Shown: one piece after another, positions 1 through 5,497 of the stretch
Position numbering within the stretch: the stretch's first letter is position 1
Layout: each line of letters starts with the position of its first letter
Origin: Gammaproteobacteria bacterium
GTDB lineage: Bacteria; Pseudomonadota; Gammaproteobacteria; Pseudomonadales; Azotimanducaceae
Length of the DNA stretch: 5,497 nucleotides
Direction: 5' to 3'
Assembly: GCA_002708205.1 (NCBI GenBank)
Contig: PAMR01000005.1
Coordinates: 11,271 to 16,767, forward strand
Translations under genes and position numbers: made by a program
The notes under the pieces: model-generated
Databases searched by the model: none
The model's input: the letters and a program-made list of their open reading frames with translations, nothing else
Told to the model about the DNA's origin: nothing

Positions 1-1490
1 TAATTCGCCCATTTGAAAATCTCCGAGATTGCTCGTCTAGAGCCACGTACATTACCGGCTTTTTCGAAAAGCTTAATTTCAACATCTACGTTCTTGTTAG
101 TGGCTTTATCAGTAATATTTAGTTTTTGAGTCTCAGTAGGAAGGTTTCTTATATGTAATCTTGGATCTAAAAACGGGTCTTCTTTTCGTTTCGACCTCAG
201 CGGAATCTCATCTTTAACTGTATCGCCAATAGACACTAATTGGTCAGCAAGCCAATCACCTAGTCCATTCTGATCCAGAATAGACAACGCAATATCAACA
301 TTCGTTTTAAATTGAATTAGTCGATCACGGTCGTCACTAATCGAGCCATTTCGGATCCCATCAAATTCAACACCAAACCGATCCTCGAACGTCGAAGCGA
401 GTCCACAAAAATAATCGCCATTCTGAGGGAATCCGTAGGGGTGTGAGGCATGATCTACAATCTGAGCCCCATACCCTGGAATCTCACCCTGAACTGCCCC
501 GGGCCACCAGCCCTTTGTAGTTGGAGCAATAAGAATGATCGGTCGACGATCTTCCGAATCAGTTTGCTCCATGGCAAAGAAAGCTGCCGCGATTTGATCG
601 TAGTCATGAGCATCATCAATCGTGAAGACATTCCAGCCATAGGAGGCCCACTGATTACTTATGTCGTAACCTAGTTCTCCTGGAACGACACTACCCACCA
701 ACTCATCATCAATTCCCGCATTGTTGTACGACAAAAGAACCCGTAAACGCTTCCCAACTTGTTGAGCAAGTGCTTGTGTTTTGAGTTCCTGCGAATGACC
801 CGAAGTCATTGCAAATTCCCCTTCGATAGCGATCACCTTGGGTGTATCTATGGGAGCTCCCATCATGTCCCAAAATGCCGCCTTTCCGGCTGCTGTGGCC
901 ACACCTACACCTGACGGTCCTCCATTTACATCATTCGTCAAATCGGTACTTTCGGAATGTCCGGATAAAGCCCGAATACCACGTAGCTTAGCCTGTTGAA
1001 AAATAGGATGGTCTGTGAGATTTCGCTCTTCCAGTAAAGTCGCGAGCGCACCAGCACCACGTCGAAAACCCAACGCGTCGATAGAAAGCATCGATGACGA
1101 TGGATCGGCTTGATAGGAGTTGTCTCCGCTAGCACTGTGTTTGCGGGCTAGTGCCTCACCCATAATCATCCACATCGCATAGGTAACTGGAGCATTGTGG
1201 CCACCCGCCAACATAAACTTATCGCCATACGGGTGTTTTGGACGCCGATAGTCATAGCTAAGACCACCCGCATCCTTGCCCAGTAAATGAGAGGCTAAAA
1301 CCAAAGGGGTATAAGCCAGAGGTCCACCAAAGTGTCCTGTTTGAGAATAATTACCCAACAAGGTAATTGTCATCGCCGTAAGAAAGCCCAGATCCTCAAA
1401 CCGGGCTTTGTCGTAGCCCGGGACAGAAACCGCTGATCCCTTCACATTTTTTTGAAGATCAACCGATCCCACTAAGACTGACTCAGCCAC
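1..1490 (-). CDS. Transketolase-like thiamine-diphosphate enzyme, N-terminal part (runs off left edge)
   Basis: Reading leftward from a GTG at 1490-1488, the frame stays open for 496 codons to the window edge, so the C-terminus is missing. The N-terminal half matches the cofactor-binding domain of transketolases: TGHFGGPL (residues 51-58, compare SGHPGAPM), LAGGHNAPVTYA (94-105, compare LSAGHGSALLYA), GHSE followed by NGGPSGVGVATAAG (177-202, compare GHPE...TTGPLGQGIANAVG), YNNAGID (255-261) and a TTKGWWP segment near residue 327. The three active-site histidines of transketolase therefore have counterparts at H53, H98 and H178. The usual GDG metal/cofactor motif reads EGEF (223-226) instead. 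No start codon lies between an in-frame TAA and this GTG, and GGGAGGG sits 7 bases upstream. The family transfers two-carbon units or decarboxylates 2-oxo acids in the cytoplasm; the substrate here is unknown. The region after residue 330 is longer than in classical transketolase, so a homodimeric pyruvate dehydrogenase E1-like or other divergent member is also possible. Confidence 0.5.
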   Translation of the reverse strand, partial: MAESVLVGSVDLQKNVKGSAVSVPGYDKARFEDLGFLTAMTITLLGNYSQTGHFGGPLAYTPLVLASHLLGKDAGGLSYDYRRPKHPYGDKFMLAGGHNAPVTYAMWMIMGEALARKHSASGDNSYQADPSSSMLSIDALGFRRGAGALATLLEERNLTDHPIFQQAKLRGIRALSGHSESTDLTNDVNGGPSGVGVATAAGKAAFWDMMGAPIDTPKVIAIEGEFAMTSGHSQELKTQALAQQVGKRLRVLLSYNNAGIDDELVGSVVPGELGYDISNQWASYGWNVFTIDDAHDYDQIAAAFFAMEQTDSEDRRPIILIAPTTKGWWPGAVQGEIPGYGAQIVDHASHPYGFPQNGDYFCGLASTFEDRFGVEFDGIRNGSISDDRDRLIQFKTNVDIALSILDQNGLGDWLADQLVSIGDTVKDEIPLRSKRKEDPFLDPRLHIRNLPTETQKLNITDKATNKNVDVEIKLFEKAGNVRGSRRAISEIFKWAN

Positions 1491-1677
1491 AATATTTCCC
1501 TCCCAAAAGACATTCCACGTGCTGTACTGTAATTTTTAAGACTGCACTAATTATTATCTTTATACCCTAAAATTTCGTTCCAATGAGATTGTTGGTCCCA
1601 CTTATTGAAATATTCTTGTAGATAGTTAAATCAAAGGTTTCCTCGCTCGAAAAGTCCCTACTTAAAAGATCGATACT
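1491..1677 (-). promoter_or_regulatory. Intergenic leader between the SDR and the transketolase-like gene, with a weak promoter candidate
   Basis: This 187-bp AT-rich gap separates two genes on the minus strand. It is long enough to hold a separate promoter for the downstream gene, so the two need not form one operon. The best candidate I see reads leftward: TTGGAA (1583-1578) as a -35 element and GATAAT (1558-1553) as a -10 element. The 19-base spacing is wide, and an overlapping TATAAA (1564-1559) is too close to the same -35. I find no strong hairpin followed by a T-run that would end SDR transcription; only a 4-bp AAGT/ACTT stem is visible just past the SDR stop. No small ORF with a ribosome binding site is apparent. 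Confidence 0.25.
1498..1504 (-). promoter_or_regulatory. Ribosome binding site fixing the GTG start of the transketolase-like gene
   Basis: On the minus strand GGGAGGG is followed by a 7-base AT-rich spacer and then GTG at 1490-1488. An in-frame TAA lies 16 codons upstream, and no ATG, GTG or TTG occurs between them. This supports GTG as the true start. Confidence 0.8.
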
Positions 1678-2409
1678 TTAGAAGGCATGACCAGAAGGCC
1701 ATGTGTCTTGAGGTTCATACCCGAGCACCTTGGTCGTATGGGACAGGTCGATCCGCGTTTGTGTTGCGGGCTTACTGGTTGCAAATAGTGTTTCAAATTG
1801 ACCCGGTTCCATTTTTTGTTCCACGCAGGCTCGAAAAAATCGTCCAGCGTCATCATGACTGAGGTACACGTCAGTCCCTGTCGGACTCGCCAATAGTTCG
1901 GCAGCGTGTTCGGGACTTCTCGGAAGCCAGCCTAGACGTGCGGCAATAACAACCATCCCAAAAACTCGAGCGTACATTTCTCCCATACTCTCCAGCCATA
2001 ATTTGGTCAATGCATAGTGATTAACAACCCGAGGACCATCTTCTATTTGTATCGTTTGTCGCCATGAGTGCCCAGAAACAACCTGAACGGAACTGGCTAA
2101 AACAAGCCGTTTAATTTGTTCTGTACGAGCGCCATCGCATATATGGAATAACCCGCGGACGTTGGGTTCTAGCAACTCTCCCAAAAAATCAGCTTCGTCT
2201 GGGGTCGCGGCCAAATGAATGACCATGTCATTCCCGGCGATGGCATTTCGGACAACCTCACGATCAGTTATGTCTCCTATCACCGAATGAACACCCGGTT
2301 CCGACGGCTGCAGGTCAAAACCAGTGACATCGTGACCTGCGGCAAGTAGTGCACGACATACTCCAAGCCCAACACCACCCGCCGACCCTGTAACCAAAAC
2401 TTTTGCCAC
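1678..2409 (-). CDS. NAD(P)-dependent epimerase/dehydratase-family SDR, uronate dehydrogenase-like
   Basis: The gene encodes a 243-residue cytoplasmic short-chain dehydrogenase of the extended/atypical epimerase type. The N-terminal Rossmann fold shows TGSAGGVG (residues 7-14, the TGxxGxxG dinucleotide motif) and D32 at the end of the second strand, which suggests NAD rather than NADP. It is followed by GDIT (45-48) and HLAA (65-68). The active site is ASS (105-107) with YALTK (132-136, YxxxK). The C-terminal segments YLSHDDAGRFF (182-192) and ATSKP...LSHTTKVLGYEPQD resemble the FSHDD and LGFLGWKPKD regions I recall from uronate dehydrogenases, and the length fits that family. Oxidation of a sugar acid is thus a reasonable guess, but other SDR substrates are possible. 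The GTG start is chosen over an ATG at 2454 because AAGGAGG lies 6 bases before the GTG and because the glycine motif normally begins within the first ten residues. It is divergent from the outer-membrane gene. Confidence 0.88.
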   Translation of the reverse strand: MAKVLVTGSAGGVGLGVCRALLAAGHDVTGFDLQPSEPGVHSVIGDITDREVVRNAIAGNDMVIHLAATPDEADFLGELLEPNVRGLFHICDGARTEQIKRLVLASSVQVVSGHSWRQTIQIEDGPRVVNHYALTKLWLESMGEMYARVFGMVVIAARLGWLPRSPEHAAELLASPTGTDVYLSHDDAGRFFRACVEQKMEPGQFETLFATSKPATQTRIDLSHTTKVLGYEPQDTWPSGHAF

Positions 2410-2415
2410 TCGCTT

Positions 2416-2422
2416 CCTCCTT
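2416..2422 (-). promoter_or_regulatory. Strong ribosome binding site deciding the GTG start of the SDR
   Basis: On the minus strand a perfect AAGGAGG is followed by six bases (AAGCGA) and GTG at 2409-2407. The alternative upstream ATG at 2454 lacks such a site and would add 15 arginine- and cysteine-rich residues that do not fit a Rossmann-fold N-terminus. Confidence 0.85.
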
Positions 2423-2427
2423 CCTTC

Positions 2428-2522
2428 ACAACACCAGGATCTATACTTTCGCATGAAAACTGGACTCGATCATTCTCTCTAACGACACCAGAAGTTAACA
2501 AACGCGTATACTGAGGTGTTGT
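2428..2522. repeat. Mirrored 8-bp inverted repeat ACAACACC / GGTGTTGT flanking the divergent promoter core
   Basis: ACAACACC at 2428-2435 is the exact reverse complement of GGTGTTGT at 2515-2522, with 79 bp between the arms. Read in the direction of each gene, both copies appear as GGTGTTGT a few bases after a -10-like hexamer: TATACT then 2 bases on the plus strand, TATAGA then 4 bases on the minus strand. This could be a pair of operator half-sites or matching initial transcribed regions. An 8-bp match within about 140 bp can arise by chance (my rough estimate is one in seven), so the positional symmetry is the main argument. Confidence 0.35.
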
Positions 2523-2550
2523 CCTACATCTCCAATCGGCGGAAAACTCT

Positions 2551-4731
2551 ATGGGTCAAAGACCTTTTAACCACCTTGGCGTCATTGCCCATTTTTCAGT
2601 AGTAGTGCTTTGCCTACAATCACTCACAGCTCTCAATGCTTCACCACGGAGCACCCAGGCCTCGGAACTATCAATAGAACCTATAGTTGATGGCATCGTC
2701 TTTAACGATCCTGCATGGCAGGGAGTCACCTCAACATCTGGTTTTACCCAGATTCGACCAAACGAAGGCGCTCCGGCCCAGAATCAAACAGAAGTGCGCA
2801 TCGGATTTACAGCAGACACTCTGTACATTGGAGTCATCTGTCACGACGACGATCCATCCGCCATTATCGTGTCCGGAAGTCGTCGAGATGGGAACCTTCA
2901 AAACAGTGACAGCTTCCGCGTTGTAATAGATAGTTTCCATGACCAACAAAACGGATTCGTATTCGGTACAAATCCGGCTGGTCTTGCTTTTGATGCTCAA
3001 GTCATCAATGAAGCCTCTGATCGATTCGGCTCCGGTGGTGGAGGTTTAAACACCGATTGGGACACCACCTGGAACGTTAAATCTATAATCTTCGACAGCG
3101 GTTGGAGCGCTGAGTTTGCCATCCCATTTACCTCGCTGCGCTACGGCCGAGACACAATACAAACCTGGGGCATCAATTTCGAACGAATAGTCAGACGAAC
3201 AAACGAAGTGTCGTATTGGGCACCCTTGCCTCGTCAATACAACCTATTTCGTCTCTCATTAGCTGGATCAATTGACAACATAAACGTTCCTTCTCAAAAG
3301 AATCTAAAAATAACGCCCTATATTTTAGGGGCACAAAAAAGAGGAGGTTCCCAAAACGTCGAAGCGAATAACGAAGAAGTTGGCGTTGATATCAAATATT
3401 CAATCACTCCCAGTCTGACTCTGGATGCAACCTACAATACTGACTTTGCTCAAGTTGAATCAGACAGTCTTCAAGTAAACCTGGACCGATTCAGTCTCTT
3501 TTTCCCAGAAAAAAGGCCTTTTTTCCTCGAAAATGCAGGGCAGTTTAGCGTTGGTGTTCCCCGCGAAGTTGAATTATTTTTTAGTCGACGGATTGGCATT
3601 GGCCCACGCGGTGAACAGTTACCGATAGTTGGTGGACTGCGCCTTTCTGGAAAATTAGGTAATTCGACAAATATTGGACTACTCCAAATGCGGTCCGATA
3701 GGGTGAGCGATATCGCCGAAGAAACCGATTTTTCAGTTGTACGCTTTAATCACGAGCTGGCAAACAGATCATCAATAGGCATGCTTCTGGTAAATAAAGA
3801 AGGCGGCCTTTATAACAATCAAACCTACGCTTTTGACGGCCGATGGGGCATCGGAGACAACGGTTTATTGCAAGGATTTGTGGCTAAAACCCATACGCCG
3901 GACATGAAGGGCGATGACTATGCTTGGCGTATTGGGGGCAATTACGACTCTGAAAAATGGGGATATAGCGGCGCGTACTCTGAGGTTGGCGAAGGTTTCA
4001 ATCCCGAAGTGGGCTTTCTCGCGCGAAAAAATTACCGGAAAGCCAATGCCTTCATCATGCGCCGCATCCGACCGCAATCACTATGGGGTCTATTGGAATG
4101 GCGTCCTCATGCGAGTTACGACGGATATTGGGATTTTGATGGTTTTTACGAGACCGGTCGTATTCATATTGACAGCTCTTTGGAATGGAAAAACGGTGCA
4201 CAAGCGCATACAGCCATCAATCTAACTCACGAAGGCGTGAAACAAGATTTTCAAATAGTTCGTGATGTAACTGTGTCCAAAGGAAAGTACGACCATAAAG
4301 AATTGACGATATACAGTGGCACCGACAATAGTGCGAAGTTATCTGGCGGTTTACAATTGGTCGCCGGCGGATTCTTTGGTGGAGATCGTTTCCGTGTATC
4401 CCCTTCAATACGGTATCGTATAGGTGAAACGTTTAACGCAAGCTTGTCCTACAATCACAACGATATCGACCTTCCGGGAGGGGATTTTGAGGTCAACTTA
4501 ACTAGTCTCCGCTTGTCGTATTCATTTACCCCCAAAATTTCATTGCAAGCGTTCGTCCAACACAATGAGAGAGACAATGTTCTTGCCACTAATTTGCGTT
4601 TCGCGTGGTTACAAGAAGCTGGGGCAGGTCTGTATATCGTCTACAATGAGACGGATGACGATATCAACTCTCCGGGGCGTCCTCGAAAGGAACTTGTTAT
4701 AAAATACAGTCGTATTCTCGACCTACTCTAG
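2551..4731 (+). CDS. Exported CBM9-like / DUF5916 outer-membrane beta-barrel protein
   Basis: The gene is complete and encodes 726 residues. Residues 1-30 look like a signal peptide: a short start with Arg4, then a hydrophobic core (VIAHFSVVVLCLQSL, 11-25) and likely cleavage after ALNA (30) or TQA (37). Cys21 is not in a lipobox, so it is not an obvious lipoprotein. Residues about 41-240 form a carbohydrate-binding family 9-like beta-sandwich: PIVDGIVFNDPAW, then TLYIGVICHDDDP, then WSAEFAIPFTSLRY. From about 250 onward comes the DUF5916 region, whose hallmark is DFAQVESDSLQVN followed by RFSLFFPEKRPFFLENAGQF (residues 298-332) and FFSRRIGIG (343-351). The rest is alternating, aromatic-rich strands typical of a barrel, ending in YSRILDLL. 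The role of this family is not established; binding or uptake of glycans is a common guess from the CBM9-like part. The ATG at 2551 has only a weak GGCGG before it. The gene is divergent from the SDR and convergent with the hydrolase. Confidence 0.92.
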   Translation: MGQRPFNHLGVIAHFSVVVLCLQSLTALNASPRSTQASELSIEPIVDGIVFNDPAWQGVTSTSGFTQIRPNEGAPAQNQTEVRIGFTADTLYIGVICHDDDPSAIIVSGSRRDGNLQNSDSFRVVIDSFHDQQNGFVFGTNPAGLAFDAQVINEASDRFGSGGGGLNTDWDTTWNVKSIIFDSGWSAEFAIPFTSLRYGRDTIQTWGINFERIVRRTNEVSYWAPLPRQYNLFRLSLAGSIDNINVPSQKNLKITPYILGAQKRGGSQNVEANNEEVGVDIKYSITPSLTLDATYNTDFAQVESDSLQVNLDRFSLFFPEKRPFFLENAGQFSVGVPREVELFFSRRIGIGPRGEQLPIVGGLRLSGKLGNSTNIGLLQMRSDRVSDIAEETDFSVVRFNHELANRSSIGMLLVNKEGGLYNNQTYAFDGRWGIGDNGLLQGFVAKTHTPDMKGDDYAWRIGGNYDSEKWGYSGAYSEVGEGFNPEVGFLARKNYRKANAFIMRRIRPQSLWGLLEWRPHASYDGYWDFDGFYETGRIHIDSSLEWKNGAQAHTAINLTHEGVKQDFQIVRDVTVSKGKYDHKELTIYSGTDNSAKLSGGLQLVAGGFFGGDRFRVSPSIRYRIGETFNASLSYNHNDIDLPGGDFEVNLTSLRLSYSFTPKISLQAFVQHNERDNVLATNLRFAWLQEAGAGLYIVYNETDDDINSPGRPRKELVIKYSRILDLL

Positions 4732-4745
4732 ATAGAGCATGCCAA
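4732..4745. other. 14-bp convergent gap without a convincing terminator
   Basis: The stop codons of the DUF5916 gene (4729-4731) and the serine hydrolase gene (4748-4746) face each other across 14 bases. The only hairpin is CTCTA/TAGAG (4726-4737) with a two-base loop and no T-run on either side, so termination of either transcript is not explained by intrinsic structure here. Confidence 0.6.
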
Positions 4746-5497
4746 TTATCGGCCCTTCATTGCTTCCAGCGAATCGTATACCAATCGTTGCAAACGGGGC
4801 GCAACATCAGACGGTGTGCCAATTCGTTGAACCATAAACACTGCCACTAAGGATTCGGTTGGGTCTACCCAAAAAAAAGTACCCGCAGCTCCGCCCCAGT
4901 AAAATGACCCAGGCGTCAATCGGCTCGAGTCTTGTGCCTGACTAATGACAGCCACCCCAAGTCCGTAGCCAACACCTTCCGACACTGCATCTTGAGACAA
5001 AGCATTCGTCCGCATCTTCCGGACCGTGGCAGGATTAAGGATTTGCTGATCACCAAACCGTCCCTCCTGCGCTAGCATGAGGGCGAATCGAGAAAATGCT
5101 TCTGTCGTCATCACCAAACCTCCGCCACCTGAGATAAACGACACATCCACAAACTCCGGATCTTCTCGAACCGTATCCTGCACGTTCCAACGTTTATTGA
5201 CGCCTAGATACTGATTCGTTCCAAATCGATGGTGTTCCGATTCAGGCACGTCAAAAAAAGCATCGTTTACGCCAAGACGAGAGAAGAGCTTTTCCTGCAA
5301 AAATTCATCAAGTCGCTGGTCACTGATTCTTTCAATCAGATGCCCCAACACATCACTCGAAAATCCATAATGCCAACGTTTACCAGGTTGAAATAACAAT
5401 GGGATGTCAGAGAGCTTTTTCACTAACTCTTTAGTGTCTTGGGTTAGATAGTCCCAATCATCAATCAAACCGGCTTCGCGATACGCCTTATCAACCA
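4746..5497 (-). CDS. Serine hydrolase, family VIII esterase / class C beta-lactamase fold, C-terminal part (runs off right edge)
   Basis: The frame is open from the right edge to a TAA at 4748-4746, giving 249 residues; the N-terminus with the nucleophile motif SxxK is outside the window. Numbering from the first complete codon, visible motifs are LLFQPGKRW (33-41, the LxxxPGxxW type), Y43 in WHYGFSSDVLG (41-51, the Tyr motif, with Phe where penicillin-binding enzymes have Asn), RLGVNDAFF (73-81, compare the PLGMxDTxF motif of family VIII) and YWGGAAGTFFWVDP (199-212). WGG replaces the KTG box of true beta-lactamases, as in EstB-type esterases. This supports an ester-hydrolysing enzyme rather than an antibiotic-resistance enzyme; the substrate is unknown. 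A TTG at 5468 is within the conserved domain and is not the real start. About 130-200 residues should be missing, judging from the usual length of roughly 380-450. Whether the product is secreted cannot be seen. Confidence 0.88.
   Translation of the reverse strand, partial: VDKAYREAGLIDDWDYLTQDTKELVKKLSDIPLLFQPGKRWHYGFSSDVLGHLIERISDQRLDEFLQEKLFSRLGVNDAFFDVPESEHHRFGTNQYLGVNKRWNVQDTVREDPEFVDVSFISGGGGLVMTTEAFSRFALMLAQEGRFGDQQILNPATVRKMRTNALSQDAVSEGVGYGLGVAVISQAQDSSRLTPGSFYWGGAAGTFFWVDPTESLVAVFMVQRIGTPSDVAPRLQRLVYDSLEAMKGR

Larger units (their letters stand above)
2410..2550. promoter_or_regulatory. Divergent promoter region between the SDR and the DUF5916 gene
   Basis: This 141-bp gap must carry start signals for both flanking genes unless they are read from elsewhere. 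Plus strand: TATACT (2507-2512) is a good -10 candidate, with only a weak ACGACA (2482-2487) at 19 bases as -35. Minus strand: TATAGA (2445-2440) is a -10 candidate with no recognisable -35. The lack of good -35 boxes would suit activator-dependent promoters or another sigma factor, though this is inference. An 8-bp element is mirrored just downstream of both -10 candidates (see the repeat entry). Confidence 0.35.

Noticed and set aside
450..674. A 74-codon plus-strand ORF, with a 61-codon minus-strand ORF at 455-640
   Set aside because: Both overlap the transketolase-like gene in other frames, have no family resemblance I can see, and lie across the conserved region between the cofactor domain and its linker.
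938..1135. A 65-codon minus-strand ORF
   Set aside because: It is in a different frame of the same strand as the transketolase-like gene, whose conserved motifs continue through this stretch.
2410..2454. An N-terminal extension of the SDR from the ATG at 2454
   Set aside because: The extra residues (MRKYRSWCCEGRRKR) translate the leader, including the Shine-Dalgarno site itself; the GTG at 2409 has ideal spacing and gives a normal Rossmann-fold N-terminus.
3914..4225. A 103-codon plus-strand ORF inside the DUF5916 gene
   Set aside because: It is out of frame with a well-supported barrel-forming protein and shows no recognisable domain or ribosome binding site.
4726..4737. CTCTA/TAGAG hairpin as a transcription terminator
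   Set aside because: The stem is five A/T-rich pairs with a two-base loop, too tight to fold fully, and no T-run follows on either strand.
4871..4878. Eight-base A-run in the hydrolase gene as a possible frameshift site
   Set aside because: The reading frame continues correctly through it into conserved WVDP, so there is no sign of a frameshift or an assembly error here.
1..5497. A mobile element, CRISPR array, phage gene, toxin-antitoxin pair, tRNA or rRNA
   Set aside because: I saw no transposase motifs, no regularly spaced direct repeats, no terminal repeats and no structural-RNA signature; nearly all of the window is taken up by four ordinary metabolic or envelope genes.

Overview
The window is a piece of a bacterial chromosome with four protein-coding genes and little non-coding DNA. 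Two genes run off the edges. The organism is probably Gram-negative: the largest gene encodes a predicted outer-membrane protein of the CBM9-like/DUF5916 type, a family I know mainly from Bacteroidota, Gemmatimonadota and Acidobacteriota. Two genes have textbook Shine-Dalgarno sequences followed by GTG starts. That argues against Bacteroidota, where strong Shine-Dalgarno sites are uncommon. The phylum cannot be fixed from this sequence alone.

Layout, left to right. (1) Positions 1-1490, minus strand: the first 496 codons of a transketolase-like, thiamine-diphosphate-dependent enzyme that starts with GTG and runs off the left edge. (2) 1491-1677: a 187-bp gap on the same coding strand, probably holding the leader and promoter of that gene. 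(3) 1678-2409, minus strand: an NAD(P)-dependent epimerase/dehydratase-type short-chain dehydrogenase that resembles uronate dehydrogenases and also starts with GTG. (4) 2410-2550: a divergent promoter region with a mirrored GGTGTTGT element. (5) 2551-4731, plus strand: a complete 726-residue exported beta-barrel-type protein. (6) A 14-bp convergent gap with no convincing terminator. (7) 4746-5497, minus strand: the C-terminal 249 residues of a family VIII esterase / class C beta-lactamase-like serine hydrolase whose start lies off the right edge.

Taken together, the two left-hand enzymes and the CBM9-like outer-membrane protein hint at sugar or sugar-acid metabolism, but this is inference from family membership and proximity. 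I see no mobile element, CRISPR array, tRNA, rRNA or phage gene. I also see no clear undescribed multi-gene system. The most unusual points are the altered GDG cofactor motif and long inter-domain segment of the transketolase-like enzyme, and the mirrored element in the divergent promoter region.
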